A stretch of 64,000 nt of DNA, from contig NZ_CP116384.1 in NCBI RefSeq assembly GCF_028201475.1, positions 1-64,000 on the forward strand. The letters run 5' to 3'. Source of the DNA: Vibrio sp. SCSIO 43137 (GTDB taxonomy: Bacteria; Pseudomonadota; Gammaproteobacteria; Enterobacterales; Vibrionaceae). The notes beneath the pieces were generated by a model. That model had not been told where the DNA came from. It searched no databases and worked only from the letters and a program-made list of their open reading frames with translations. A program made the position numbers and the translations under genes. Numbering within the stretch: the stretch's first letter is position 1; each line of letters starts with the position of its first letter. Below, piece after piece: positions 17,932 through 27,427 of the stretch.

Positions 17932-18744
17932 ATGTCATCAGACAAGCAAGCCACCATGAGTTCACTGATACTGCCTAAGCCGGCGGAGTTAGTGACCCTG
18001 CCTTCTTATATGGATTGTCATGATCATGACTACACCCAGATTGTTATTGGTCTTAAGGGGCAGGCTGAGTTTGATGTAAACGGTGTAGGCAGTTTAATCG
18101 GGCCGGGACAGGGCTGTGTGGTTTCTGCATACACAGGGCACGCTTTTGGCGGGGTAATTGAATCGTCGGATATTTTAGTATTAAACCTGCCTGAGGTAAC
18201 CGATAACAGCCCGCTGCTTCTTAGCCGGTTAAATGAACTGGTGCGTTCCGATATCTATTTTCAGCTCGATAGCCAGATACGCCAGCTTATACAGATGCTG
18301 GTGATGGAAATGCAGACAAGCCCGGACGATCTGCTACTTAGCCACGCCTGTAACGATACTATTCTGGCTTTACTGCATCGCCATATTTCCTCTTTATCAT
18401 CGTCGGAATACCGGGAACAGCGTATCGATATTGAAGCGATAGACCGCTATATCGAGACTCATATGAGTAAGAAGATTTCTGTGCTGCAACTGGCCGGCAG
18501 TGTTTTCCTTGGTGAAAGTCAGTTCCACACCCTGTTTAAGGAGCAGACCGGTGTAACGCCTCATCAGTATGTGCTCGGTAAGCGGATTGATGCTGCTAAG
18601 AGTCTGATAGAAAAAGGTAAGTTTAGCTTAAGCCATATTGCTGATTTGACTGGTTTCAGCGGCCAGAGCACCTTTACCCACGCTTTTTCCCGCCTGCAGG
18701 GGCTCTCTCCTTCCCAGTATAAAAAACGTTACTTTTCGAAATAA
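17932..18744 (+). CDS. AraC-family regulator upstream of putA
   Basis: The 270-aa protein has an N-terminal cupin-type sensor domain (about 20-110; CHDHDYTQIVIGLKGQAEFDVNG) and two C-terminal HTH motifs (about 170-268; ISVLQLAGSVFLGESQFHTLFKEQTGVTP, then LSHIADLTGFSGQSTFTHAFSRLQG). It likely controls the proline catabolic genes that start 172 bases downstream on the same strand; this is inferred only from position. No strong ribosome site precedes ATG 17932; ATG 17956 is an alternative start. Confidence 0.85.
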   Translation: MSSDKQATMSSLILPKPAELVTLPSYMDCHDHDYTQIVIGLKGQAEFDVNGVGSLIGPGQGCVVSAYTGHAFGGVIESSDILVLNLPEVTDNSPLLLSRLNELVRSDIYFQLDSQIRQLIQMLVMEMQTSPDDLLLSHACNDTILALLHRHISSLSSSEYREQRIDIEAIDRYIETHMSKKISVLQLAGSVFLGESQFHTLFKEQTGVTPHQYVLGKRIDAAKSLIEKGKFSLSHIADLTGFSGQSTFTHAFSRLQGLSPSQYKKRYFSK

Positions 18745-18828
18745 AATGTTGCCATAGATTGCAAACACTGCGTGATATTGTTTAAAAATTGTTACAAAAC
18801 CGAGTTTTTCACAAAAAAACAGGAGTTT

Positions 18829-18858
18829 TTGACAACTATCCTTCTCAGGCTCAAAATA
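18829..18858 (+). promoter_or_regulatory. Candidate putA promoter
   Basis: TTGACA at 18829-18834 followed after 18 bases by AAAATA at 18853-18858, about 60 bases upstream of the putA start. The -35 box is perfect, the -10 weak, as expected of an activated promoter. Confidence 0.45.
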
Positions 18859-18916
18859 CACTGCTCGCCATGTATAGCAATCCTGAATTTTTCAGGAGTA
18901 AGATTGAGGAGAGCGC

Positions 18917-21900
18917 ATGTTCACAGCGTCTGATGTATTAAAGCCAGAATTTATCGAGAAGCCTCTCGATGAGTTATGGTCGCTGATCTCGCCATTATAT
19001 ATGGTTGATGAATCTACATGGTTGAAAGAGCTACTTCCGCTGGCAACGCCATCTGAGTCGGAAAAAAATGAAGTTGAGTCGAAAACGACCAGCCTGATAA
19101 AAACTATCCGCGCCGATAAAAAATCGATTCAGATGATCGATGCACTTTTGCTGGAATACAGCCTGGATACTCAGGAAGGTATTTTGCTGATGTGCCTGGC
19201 GGAAGCGCTGATGCGTATTCCTGATAGCGCCACCGCAGATGCCTTAATCCGCGATAAACTCAGTGTTGCTGACTGGAAATCGCATCTGAAGAACTCAGAC
19301 TCCGTATTTGTAAATGCCTCTACATGGGGACTGATGCTGACCGGCAAAGTGGTCGGTTTGGCAGAAAACGAGACTCAGAGTCCGACACAGGCAGTTAGCC
19401 GTCTGGTTAACAAAATGTCCGAACCTGTGATTCGTCAGGCAATGCATCAGGCGATGAAGATCATGGGTCATCAGTTTGTTCTTGGACGTACTATTGCAGA
19501 AGCACAGAAGAATGGCCAGCCTCAGCAGGAGCGCGGCTATGATTACTCGTTCGATATGCTGGGCGAAGCTGCCCTGACAACGGCAGATGCTGAAAAGTAC
19601 TTCAGAGATTACCTGAGTGCCATTGAAGCCATTGGCAGTCACAATCAGGATAAAGATCTGGCCACATCGTCAATTTCCATTAAGTTATCTGCCCTGCATC
19701 CCCGTTATGAAGTGGCCAATGAAGAGCGGGTAATGAGTGAGCTTTACGGTACGCTTATCCGCCTTGCAAGCAGAGCCCGTGAGCTGGATGTTGCCATTAC
19801 AATAGATGCCGAAGAGATGGACAGGTTAGAACTCTCCCTGCGTCTGTTTAAAAAGCTTTATCAGAGCGAGGAGATAAAAGGCTGGGGTAAGTTTGGTCTG
19901 GTCGTTCAGTCCTACTCCAAGCGGGCACTTCCTGTTCTGACATGGCTGACAGCTCTGGCAAAACAGCAGGGAGATTTGATTCCTCTTCGTCTGGTTAAGG
20001 GAGCTTACTGGGATAGTGAAGTAAAATGGGCACAACAGGGTGGTTACGAAGATTACTCAGTATTTACCCGTAAAGAAGCGACGGATGTTTCTTATCTTGC
20101 CTGCGCCCGCTTCCTGCTTAGCAATGCTGTACGTGGCAATATTTACCCTCAGTTTGCCAGCCATAATGCCCAGACGGTGACCTCTATTGCAGTGATGACC
20201 AATCACAACGACTACGAGTTCCAGCGTCTGCACGGTATGGGTGAGTCTCTGTATAACCATGCCATGGAAGCTTATAAGGCGAATGTCCGTATCTATGCTC
20301 CTGTGGGCAACCATAAGGATCTTCTGCCTTATCTGGTTCGCCGCCTGCTGGAAAATGGGGCTAACAGCTCCTTTGTTCATCGTCTGGTGGATGCAAGATG
20401 CCCGATTGAGACTCTGACACAACATCCGGTCGATATGCTTCTGGCCTGCGAAACATTACATAACAACAAGATTCCGTTACCACCGGCCATTTTTGCTGAC
20501 CGTAAAAACTCAGCGGGTGTGAACATTGATATCGACTCAGAGCTGGAAGGCTTTGAGAAGCAAGTGAACGCTCACTTAGAAAAAACATGGATGGCTGGTC
20601 CTGTGATTAATGGCGTTGCACTTTACGAAAGCATGATCAAGGAGGGGGTGACACCTGACAGTGTGACGGCCCCGTACAACAGAGAAGTTGAAGCCGGAAA
20701 AATGGTTTTTGCTTCCCTTGATCATGTTTCCGAAGCTATTGAGGTTTCTCATCATGCTTTCGGTGACTGGCAAGGGCTGGCGGCCACGGAGCGCGCTCAG
20801 TGTTTGCTTAATCTGGCTGATTTGCTGGAAGAGAACCTGACAGAACTGGTGGCCCTTTGCCACAAAGAAGCGGGTAAAACCATCCATGACAGCATTGATG
20901 AAGTAAGAGAAGCGGTCGATTTTTGTCGCTATTACGCTAACCAGCCGCAAGTATTTGCCACCAGACGAATTGAGAGTTTTACCGGACAGGTACAAGAGGT
21001 TACTCAGAAGGGGCGTGGTGTCTTTGTCTGCATCAGTCCATGGAACTTCCCGCTGGCTATTTTCCTTGGCCAGATTAGTGCTGCCCTGATGGCAGGCAAC
21101 ACGGTTATTGCCAAGCCGGCAGAGCAAACTACTCTGATTGCGGCGAAAGCGTTTGAGCTTATGAAGCAGGCCGGTTTCCCTGACGGGGTTGCCCAGCTTC
21201 TGCCGGGACGTGGTGCCGAAGTGGGTAGTGCACTGACGTCACATCCGGCTATTGCAGGTGTGGCTTTCACCGGTTCGACCGAAACCGCACAACGGATTAA
21301 TCAGTCTCTGGCGAAGCGGGAAGCTAACCCGGTTCCGTTTATCGCTGAAACCGGCGGGCAGAACGCCATGATAGTCGACAGTACTGCACTTCCTGAACAG
21401 GTTGTTCGCGATGTGATTCGTTCCGCCTTTGCCTCTGCTGGACAACGCTGCTCGGCACTTCGTGTACTTTTCCTTCAGCAGGATATTGCTGATCGTATTA
21501 TCGAGCTGATCAAAGGGGCAATGGACGAGCTGTCTGTTGGTCTTCCTTATCTGCACAAAACCGATGTTGGTCCTGTTATCGACAGTGTGGCGAAAGAGAA
21601 ACTTGTTGCCCACATTACTGAAATGAAACAGACCCAGACTCTGGTGAAAGAGCTGGTTCTGTCTGATGAGTGTGCCAATGGCGATTTTGTTGCGCCGTCA
21701 GCGTTTGAGATCTCCGATATCTCGGTACTTGAAAAAGAGCAGTTTGGACCGGTTCTGCATATCGTCCGCTTTAAAGCAGAAGACATGGATAAGCTGGTTC
21801 AGCGGATCAATAGCACCGGCTATGGCCTGACCATGGGTGTTCATAGCCGCAATGAAACCACTTACCGCAAAATTGAGCGGGAAGTGCGGGTAGGCAACTG

Positions 21901-22045
21901 CTATATCAACCGTGATCAGGTTGGTGCGGTTGTAGGTGTGCAGCCATTTGGCGGTCAGGGCTTATCCGGTACAGGGCCAAAAGCCGGCGGACCACACTAT
22001 CTCTATCGCTTTACCCAGACCAGCTACCAGAAAGGAGACGCATAA
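18917..22045 (+). CDS. putA: Bifunctional proline dehydrogenase / P5C dehydrogenase
   Basis: Oxidises proline to glutamate in two steps: an FAD proline dehydrogenase barrel (about 170-500; DLATSSISIKLSALHPRY, RLVKGAYWDSEVKWAQQGG) and an NAD aldehyde dehydrogenase domain (about 560-1035). Catalytic residues are visible in ETGGQNAM (Glu) and SAGQRCSALR (Cys). At 1042 aa it lacks the N-terminal ribbon-helix-helix DNA-binding domain of the E. coli enzyme, so it is not its own repressor. The ribosome site GAGGAG is strong. Its stop overlaps the next gene (TAATG), and putP follows, forming a proline-use cluster. Confidence 0.96.
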   Translation: MFTASDVLKPEFIEKPLDELWSLISPLYMVDESTWLKELLPLATPSESEKNEVESKTTSLIKTIRADKKSIQMIDALLLEYSLDTQEGILLMCLAEALMRIPDSATADALIRDKLSVADWKSHLKNSDSVFVNASTWGLMLTGKVVGLAENETQSPTQAVSRLVNKMSEPVIRQAMHQAMKIMGHQFVLGRTIAEAQKNGQPQQERGYDYSFDMLGEAALTTADAEKYFRDYLSAIEAIGSHNQDKDLATSSISIKLSALHPRYEVANEERVMSELYGTLIRLASRARELDVAITIDAEEMDRLELSLRLFKKLYQSEEIKGWGKFGLVVQSYSKRALPVLTWLTALAKQQGDLIPLRLVKGAYWDSEVKWAQQGGYEDYSVFTRKEATDVSYLACARFLLSNAVRGNIYPQFASHNAQTVTSIAVMTNHNDYEFQRLHGMGESLYNHAMEAYKANVRIYAPVGNHKDLLPYLVRRLLENGANSSFVHRLVDARCPIETLTQHPVDMLLACETLHNNKIPLPPAIFADRKNSAGVNIDIDSELEGFEKQVNAHLEKTWMAGPVINGVALYESMIKEGVTPDSVTAPYNREVEAGKMVFASLDHVSEAIEVSHHAFGDWQGLAATERAQCLLNLADLLEENLTELVALCHKEAGKTIHDSIDEVREAVDFCRYYANQPQVFATRRIESFTGQVQEVTQKGRGVFVCISPWNFPLAIFLGQISAALMAGNTVIAKPAEQTTLIAAKAFELMKQAGFPDGVAQLLPGRGAEVGSALTSHPAIAGVAFTGSTETAQRINQSLAKREANPVPFIAETGGQNAMIVDSTALPEQVVRDVIRSAFASAGQRCSALRVLFLQQDIADRIIELIKGAMDELSVGLPYLHKTDVGPVIDSVAKEKLVAHITEMKQTQTLVKELVLSDECANGDFVAPSAFEISDISVLEKEQFGPVLHIVRFKAEDMDKLVQRINSTGYGLTMGVHSRNETTYRKIEREVRVGNCYINRDQVGAVVGVQPFGGQGLSGTGPKAGGPHYLYRFTQTSYQKGDA

Positions 22046-22734
22046 TGAGCACTATCCAGACTTGTTTTAATCACTCCTTTACTGCATGGGAGTCGTGGAA
22101 CCTACTCTCTTATGATGATAAGAGTGAATACTTACTTTCGTTAGAAGGTAAATTAAAAGGTGGCTTCCAGCAGTCATTCCAGTATCAGCTGGTTTGCAGC
22201 AAGCAGGTTGTCAGTCCTGTCCATGAGCTCACCGGCCCGACGGGTGAGACCAACGAACTTTATACTGCCGGCCGTGGCGTTGCTGTTCTGGCGATAGAGT
22301 CAGAACATCAGAATGCACTGCTGGCAACAGGCGCGATTCTGGCTGCCATGTTGGCAGCCGGAAACAGCGTGATTGTATGTAGTGATAATCCTGAGGTGAA
22401 GTCTCAGCTTAGTGAGGCTTTATCGCAGGCTAACTTTCCTGCCGGCTTAGTTCAGTTGGAGTCTTTGCAGAACTATCCGTCGCTGATAGATGAAGATATC
22501 CGTAACTTTGCTTTGGTCGGTAGCGGGCAGACGGTTCAACAGGTGAACCAGAAGCTTGCTTTACGTTCCGGTGCGATTACTGCGCTGGTTTCTGAAACGG
22601 ATCTTGATGAGTTACCGCAGTCTCAGGATCCAAAATTGGTGTTGCGTTTTGTTACTGAACGAACGCGCACAATTAACATTACTGCGGTAGGCGGAAATGC
22701 CACGCTACTCGAACTGGGTAGTGACGGGCATTAA
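22045..22734 (+). CDS. Stand-alone ALDH-fold protein coupled to putA
   Basis: The 229-aa protein resembles the Rossmann half of aldehyde dehydrogenases (AGRGVAVLAIES, ALLATGAILAAMLAAGNSVIVCSD, FALVGSGQTVQQVNQKLALR) but has no catalytic cysteine loop or conserved glutamate motif. It is often labelled P5C dehydrogenase, which is unlikely to be correct. Long PutA proteins of other bacteria carry a C-terminal ALDH-superfamily domain of this kind that is structural and seals the substrate tunnel. The start codon overlaps the putA stop (TAATG), so translation is coupled and equimolar complex formation is plausible. I infer a detached PutA C-terminal domain. Confidence 0.75.
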   Translation: MSTIQTCFNHSFTAWESWNLLSYDDKSEYLLSLEGKLKGGFQQSFQYQLVCSKQVVSPVHELTGPTGETNELYTAGRGVAVLAIESEHQNALLATGAILAAMLAAGNSVIVCSDNPEVKSQLSEALSQANFPAGLVQLESLQNYPSLIDEDIRNFALVGSGQTVQQVNQKLALRSGAITALVSETDLDELPQSQDPKLVLRFVTERTRTINITAVGGNATLLELGSDGH

Positions 22735-22749
22735 GCCTTTGATTCCATA

Positions 22750-22770
22750 GACCCCAAAGGAGTTGGGGTC
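22750..22770 (+). other. Hairpin between the putA operon and putP
   Basis: GACCCCAA-AGGAG-TTGGGGTC, perfect 8-bp stem with 5-base loop and no T run. It could be a processing or partial-termination hairpin that lets putP be expressed separately. Confidence 0.5.
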
Positions 22771-22800
22771 AGGAAGAACAATAAATTAGAGGATCTATTG

Positions 22801-24294
22801 ATGATTGAAAATAGCTTTGCTATTACCGCAACTTTTGTTGCCTACTTAATTATGATGCTCGGTATAGGCTACGTAGCCTATCTGCGCACATCCAGCTCCA
22901 GCGACTACTTTTTGGGCGGACGCTCTCTTGGGCCGTGGCCTGCAGCTTTATCAGCCGGTGCTTCGGATATGAGTGGATGGCTGCTGCTGGGTCTGCCGGG
23001 TTACGCATATGCTGCCGGTATTGAAGCTTTCTGGCTGGCTGGTGGTTTGCTGGTGGGTACCTGGGCAAACTGGCTTATCAGTGCCAAGCGTCTGAGAACC
23101 TACAGTATTGCTACTGATGCGTTGACTATTCCTGAGTTTCTTGCCCGTCGCTTTAATGACAACTCTAAGATGATTCAGACTATCTCTGCGTTTTTCATTC
23201 TGCTTTTCTTCCTTTTCTATACCAGTTCAGGTCTGGTTGCCGGCGGTAAGCTGTTTGAAACAGTGTTTGGTCTGGATTACAGCATTGCTGTTGTGGTTGG
23301 TGCGGTTTGTGTTGTTTCCTACACACTGTTTGGTGGTTTCCTTGCCGTGTCGTGGACCGACTTGGTACAAGGCCTGTTAATGGCAGCTGCACTGATGATT
23401 GTTCCTGTGGCAGCTATGAATGGCGGATTTGGTCAGCTGGAAGCTGACTTGGTTGCGATTAACCCTGAACTAATGACCTTCTGGGAAGACTCAAAAGGTG
23501 AGCCGTTATCCGCTATTGCTATCATTTCACTGGTTGCATGGGGTCTGGGTTATTTTGGTCAGCCGCATATTCTGGCACGTTTTAAAGCATCAAGAACTAA
23601 TAAGGATCTGGATACTGCCCGTCGTATCGCGGTAGTGTGGTCTGCTCTTTCTATGGTTGGTGCTATGTTGGTTGGTCTGGTGGGTCTGGTTTATGTGACC
23701 AATGCTCAGGGCGGTCAGCTGGCTGACGGTGAGAAGATCTTTATGGTTCTGGTTAACGCTATGTTCCACCCGGTTATTGCCGGTATTCTTCTTGCGGCGA
23801 TTCTTGCTGCTATCATGAGTACAGCGGATTCTCAGCTTCTTGTATCTTCTTCTGCACTGGCTGAAGATTTCTACAAGCAAGTGTTCAGACCGGACGCAAG
23901 CTCTGAAGAGGTGGTTAAAGTAGGTCGTGTCGGCGTCGTGCTTATCTCTATATTTGCTCTGGTGCTGGCAACCAATCCGGATAGCTCGGTATTGGGTCTG
24001 GTATCTTATGCTTGGGCTGGTTTCGGTGCAGCATTTGGTCCGGCGATTGTACTAAGCCTGTACTGGTCTCGTATGAACCGTAACGGTGCCCTAGCCGGTA
24101 TTATCGTTGGTGGTGTGACGATCGTTATCTGGAAGCAGCTGTCTGGCGGTATCTTCGATGTGTATGAAATCGTACCGGGCATGATCTTCTCTACTATTGC
24201 TATTGTGGCGGTAAGCCTTGCTTCTAAAGAGCCGGAAACGGCGGTTGAAGAGCAGCATAAGAAGTTTGAGAAGCTTCTGACTGAACTAGACTGA
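22801..24294 (+). CDS. putP: Sodium/proline symporter
   Basis: Na+-coupled uptake of L-proline; SSS family, about 13 membrane helices, 497 aa as usual. Motifs include SDYFLGGRSLGPWPAALSAGASDMSGWLLLGLPG near the N terminus and the sodium-site helix ADSQLLVSSSALAEDF. ATG 22801 preferred over TTG 22798, with GAGGATC upstream. It follows the putA genes and ends in a terminator, so uptake and breakdown are linked. Confidence 0.95.
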   Translation: MIENSFAITATFVAYLIMMLGIGYVAYLRTSSSSDYFLGGRSLGPWPAALSAGASDMSGWLLLGLPGYAYAAGIEAFWLAGGLLVGTWANWLISAKRLRTYSIATDALTIPEFLARRFNDNSKMIQTISAFFILLFFLFYTSSGLVAGGKLFETVFGLDYSIAVVVGAVCVVSYTLFGGFLAVSWTDLVQGLLMAAALMIVPVAAMNGGFGQLEADLVAINPELMTFWEDSKGEPLSAIAIISLVAWGLGYFGQPHILARFKASRTNKDLDTARRIAVVWSALSMVGAMLVGLVGLVYVTNAQGGQLADGEKIFMVLVNAMFHPVIAGILLAAILAAIMSTADSQLLVSSSALAEDFYKQVFRPDASSEEVVKVGRVGVVLISIFALVLATNPDSSVLGLVSYAWAGFGAAFGPAIVLSLYWSRMNRNGALAGIIVGGVTIVIWKQLSGGIFDVYEIVPGMIFSTIAIVAVSLASKEPETAVEEQHKKFEKLLTELD

Positions 24295-24326
24295 TAGTTC
24301 CATCAGGAAAAACTTATATATAAATT

Positions 24327-24358
24327 AGGATGTTGGAGAGATCTGACATCCTTTTTTT
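24327..24358 (+). terminator. Terminator of putP
   Basis: AGGATGT / ACATCCT stem followed by seven T. Confidence 0.85.
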
Positions 24359-24505
24359 GTGATCAATTACAAATAACTCAAAAATAATTCTAAAGTTTGT
24401 CGGTTTCTTGGATTGGGTTATCAGTTTTTTATGAAATTCATATTACTATTGGTCGGATTTTCAACAAAATTCACACAAAAAGTAACGACTTCGAAGGGAA
24501 TTCCG

Positions 24506-24754
24506 ATGCCAGAACTATTTTGCAAATCGTGTAAATCAGTGACTCCTCATAAATCTCTTATGCGTCGTTCTCAGGAAGCTCCCAGCTCTTTTACTCAGAA
24601 ATTCACTCAGTTTTTCAGCCATGTTGCTAAAGGTAACCATTATTACGAGATGGAGCCTGCTTATTTTTGTCGTGACTGTAATTGTCAGAATATGATGCAA
24701 GAACCTCAGGTTACGACTGTCTCTTCAGCGACGCAGGCCGGCGCGTTACAATAG
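24506..24754 (+). CDS. Small zinc-ribbon-like protein
   Basis: 82-aa protein of unknown function. It has CKSC near the N terminus and CRDCNC near the C terminus, a spacing typical of a zinc ribbon, joined by a serine/threonine and phenylalanine-rich middle. The start is ATG 24506 because GAAGGGA lies upstream; an upstream in-frame extension to 24413 lacks a ribosome site. No operon partner; a terminator follows. Confidence 0.7.
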   Translation: MPELFCKSCKSVTPHKSLMRRSQEAPSSFTQKFTQFFSHVAKGNHYYEMEPAYFCRDCNCQNMMQEPQVTTVSSATQAGALQ

Positions 24755-24795
24755 TAGCTATTCAGCCATTTTACCCATCATACGAACCTATTGTT

Positions 24796-24826
24796 AAATC
24801 CAGATAATCAGATATCTGGATTTTTT
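24796..24826 (+). terminator. Terminator before the Lrp-type regulator
   Basis: AAATCCAGAT / ATCTGGATTT stem with following T run. Confidence 0.85.
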
Positions 24827-24881
24827 GTTTCATTTCTCTGACAATACACTCACATTTAAATTACAAATATAGCGCAAGGAT

Positions 24882-25364
24882 ATGGCTCAGCAACTGGACA
24901 GAACCGATAAAGAGATATTAAGAATACTGGTCAACAATGGTCGCCTCTCTATGGTAGAGCTGGCTAAACAAGTTCACCTGACAACTTCCCCCTGTTCTGA
25001 CCGGGTTAAACGGCTGGAGAAAGAAGGGTATATCAAAGGCTACCATGCTGAGGTATCTACCGAGAAACTGGGTCTGGATGTTCAGGTGTTTATTCATGTC
25101 CGTCTTGATCAATCCAGTTTCTCTATTTTCGAGAAATTCTCTAAAGCCATTAACTTGTTACCGGAAGTAGAAGAGTGTTTTTCCCTTTCCGGTGATTTTG
25201 ATGCCATGATTAAAATCCGCGTCAAGGATATGAAGGCTTATCAGGGCTTTATGTCGCAAAAACTGGGCACCCTTCCCGGTGTTATTCAGACTCGCAGTGA
25301 AGTGGTTATTGCTGAGCATAAAAAGTGTTTTGGTGTTAACCCGGATCTGATCACTGATTATTAA
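24882..25364 (+). CDS. Lrp/AsnC-family regulator
   Basis: 160-aa transcription factor with an N-terminal winged HTH (about 5-60; LDRTDKEILRILVNNGRLSMVELAKQVHLTTSPCSDRVKRLEKEGYI) and a C-terminal RAM amino-acid-binding domain (about 65-150). Proximity to the put genes suggests a role in amino acid response, as with PutR-type regulators, but it is not in their operon and shares no visible operator. AAGGAT is the ribosome site. Confidence 0.9.
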   Translation: MAQQLDRTDKEILRILVNNGRLSMVELAKQVHLTTSPCSDRVKRLEKEGYIKGYHAEVSTEKLGLDVQVFIHVRLDQSSFSIFEKFSKAINLLPEVEECFSLSGDFDAMIKIRVKDMKAYQGFMSQKLGTLPGVIQTRSEVVIAEHKKCFGVNPDLITDY

Positions 25365-25505
25365 ATCAGATGGCGCTGCGTTCTGCGTTTATAAACTAGT
25401 CCGTTGATCTTATTCGCGGGCTTTTTGATTTCAGCAACTACTATCAAGTTATCTGTTAAGGATAAGGTTAGTCTGAGTTGGTTCGCTAAGAGGTGAAAGG
25501 AACTT

Positions 25506-26372
25506 ATGAATTATCAGCAGCGCTACCATCAGGTACTAAATTATATTGATAGCCATCTTGAAGAATCACTTAGTGTTGAAAAACTGAGTGAGGTTGCCTG
25601 CCTCTCTAAGTATCACTTTCATCGTCAGTTTACTGCTTTATTCGGCATGACGGTCAACGCCTATATCAGACAGGCGAGAACCAAGCGGGCGTCCTATCAG
25701 CTTGCTTTTAACAAAGAGATGAAGATCATCGATATTGCGCTGGATAACGGCTATGACAGTGCCGAAGCCTTTTCCAGAGCCTTCAGTCGCTCAATAGGTC
25801 AGACGCCTTCTCAGTTCCGTAAGCAACCTCAGTGGACACCATGGTATGAAAAATACCAGACCTTTAAACAGATGAGAGTGGAACAGATGAAATCAGAACA
25901 GAGAAAGCCTCAGGTGGATGTGATTGAGTTTGCCGGAGTAAACGTTGCCTCCCTGACACACATTGGCTCGTTAGAGCTAATCGGTCACACCATTAACCAG
26001 TTTATTGAATGGCGTAAAGCGAACAAGCTTCCGCCATCGGTCAGCCGGACTTTTAATATTGTTTATGATGATCCGGCTGCTGTTGCACCTGAGGAGTATC
26101 GTTGTGATCTCTGTGCATCGGTAACAAAGCAAGTGGAGGAAAATAACTTTGGTGTGGTGAATGATGCGATACCCGCTGGTCGCTGTGCTGTTGTTCGTCA
26201 TATTGGTTCTGATGACACACTCTCTGAAACCGTCTCCTATTTATATTCTGAATGGTTAGCTGAAAGCGGGTACGAACTGCGTGATTATCCGCTGTTTTTT
26301 GAACGGGTAACCTTGTTTCCGCAAGTGCAGGAAGCGGATCAGATCACCGATATTTATCTTCCTCTGCAGTAA
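25506..26372 (+). CDS. AraC-type regulator with GyrI-like effector domain
   Basis: 288-aa protein. Two HTH motifs at the N terminus (about 8-105; LSVEKLSEVACLSKYHFHRQFTALFGMTV, IIDIALDNGYDSAEAFSRAFSRSIGQTPSQF) precede a GyrI/SbmC-type small-molecule-binding domain (about 125-288). This layout is that of the Rob/SoxS-related multidrug or stress regulators. GAAAGGA precedes the start. The hydrolase gene follows after 15 bases, so it is probably co-transcribed and may act on a related compound. Confidence 0.88.
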   Translation: MNYQQRYHQVLNYIDSHLEESLSVEKLSEVACLSKYHFHRQFTALFGMTVNAYIRQARTKRASYQLAFNKEMKIIDIALDNGYDSAEAFSRAFSRSIGQTPSQFRKQPQWTPWYEKYQTFKQMRVEQMKSEQRKPQVDVIEFAGVNVASLTHIGSLELIGHTINQFIEWRKANKLPPSVSRTFNIVYDDPAAVAPEEYRCDLCASVTKQVEENNFGVVNDAIPAGRCAVVRHIGSDDTLSETVSYLYSEWLAESGYELRDYPLFFERVTLFPQVQEADQITDIYLPLQ

Positions 26373-26387
26373 TCAGCAGGAGATTTT

Positions 26388-27392
26388 ATGAAGATTCGAT
26401 TCTGGTTTGTATTAAGCGCACTATTTCTGTTTCCTTCTATTGTTATTGCAGAAGAGGACATTGCAGTAGAGGGGATAGAGCAAAATGAGCGTTTTTTCTC
26501 TCTGCAGCAGTTAAAGGGAGCGAAAAAGCAGCCGTTGGCGCCGTTAGAGTATGTCGAAGCGACAGACGGTATCTCACTGGCATTGCGGGCATACCGTCCT
26601 GTTCAGGCTGAGGCTGTTGTGATTTTTTACCACGGTGGTGGTGCACATAGCGGTCTTTCTTATCAGCATATAGGCATCGGGCTGCGGGATGATTATGGGG
26701 TGGCAAGCTATATGCCGGATATACGTGGTCACGGCTTTTCCGCTGGTGAAAGAGGAGATGCGCCCTCAAAGGAACAGGTATGGCGAGATATTAGTCGCTT
26801 GATTGAGTGGGTACAGGAGCAACATCCGCAACGGCCGGTTTTCCTTGCCGGCCACTCCGCCGGAGCCGGGTTAATCCTGAATTACTCAAGCTGGAGTGAA
26901 GCCACTCCTGTAGCGGGTTATCTGTTTGTTGCGCCTTACTTTGGTTTTCGTTCTGAAACGGGTTATGACAAAGAAGATAAGCGACAGGTTGAGTTCTCTT
27001 CTGTAAATGTTTCGGATTTTGTTATTAACAGTATGAGTGGAGGCTTGTTAAGAGGACACGCCAAAGCGGTTCAATTTCACTATCCCCAAACGGTTCTTGA
27101 GCAAAACCCGAAGATTGTCACTTTTAACACCGTTAACATGTCTAATGCCATGACACCTGAATCACCGGCAGAACAGTTGAATCACTTATCTGAATTTGCG
27201 TTATGGATAGGTGATAATGATGAAGCCTTTGATCCTGATAAGGTAGTTCGTTTTGCCTCAGAACATAGCCGTGAGAACAGTGAAAATACTATCGACCTGT
27301 TAAAAGGGGAGAGCCATTTCTCTGTACTGCTCTCTGTTTCTGAGTATATGGGAAAATGGATTACACAGTTAATCCGTGCTGGCAGAAATTAA
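26388..27392 (+). CDS. Exported alpha/beta hydrolase (lysophospholipase-like)
   Basis: 334-aa serine hydrolase with a signal peptide (MKIRFWFVLSALFLFPSIVIAEE). The nucleophile elbow is GHSAGAG; likely Asp in IGDNDEAFD and His in GESHFS complete the triad. Fold features (FYHGGGAHSG, PDIRGHGFSAG) fit the monoglyceride lipase/lysophospholipase group. Substrate unknown. CAGGAG gives a strong ribosome site, and it follows the AraC-GyrI gene by 15 bases. Confidence 0.85.
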   Translation: MKIRFWFVLSALFLFPSIVIAEEDIAVEGIEQNERFFSLQQLKGAKKQPLAPLEYVEATDGISLALRAYRPVQAEAVVIFYHGGGAHSGLSYQHIGIGLRDDYGVASYMPDIRGHGFSAGERGDAPSKEQVWRDISRLIEWVQEQHPQRPVFLAGHSAGAGLILNYSSWSEATPVAGYLFVAPYFGFRSETGYDKEDKRQVEFSSVNVSDFVINSMSGGLLRGHAKAVQFHYPQTVLEQNPKIVTFNTVNMSNAMTPESPAEQLNHLSEFALWIGDNDEAFDPDKVVRFASEHSRENSENTIDLLKGESHFSVLLSVSEYMGKWITQLIRAGRN

Positions 27393-27427
27393 TCTGCAAC
27401 CGAGACGAAATAGCAGATAAAAATAAT

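Noticed and set aside
20632..20647. GCATGATCAAGGAGG, resembling the chromosome II 12-mer
   Set aside because: It is inside putA coding sequence, lacks the TTCCGT part and breaks the 12-mer at its end; chance match.
20576..21127. A 183-codon minus-strand ORF inside putA
   Set aside because: The putA frame here codes conserved ALDH sequence; the antisense frame has no motif or start signal.
22045..22734. Calling this gene an active P5C dehydrogenase
   Set aside because: It lacks the catalytic cysteine and glutamate motifs and is half the length of an aldehyde dehydrogenase.
24356..24373. CRP-like TGTGATCAATTACAAA after putP
   Set aside because: Only one half matches well and it overlaps the terminator tail, with no promoter next to it.
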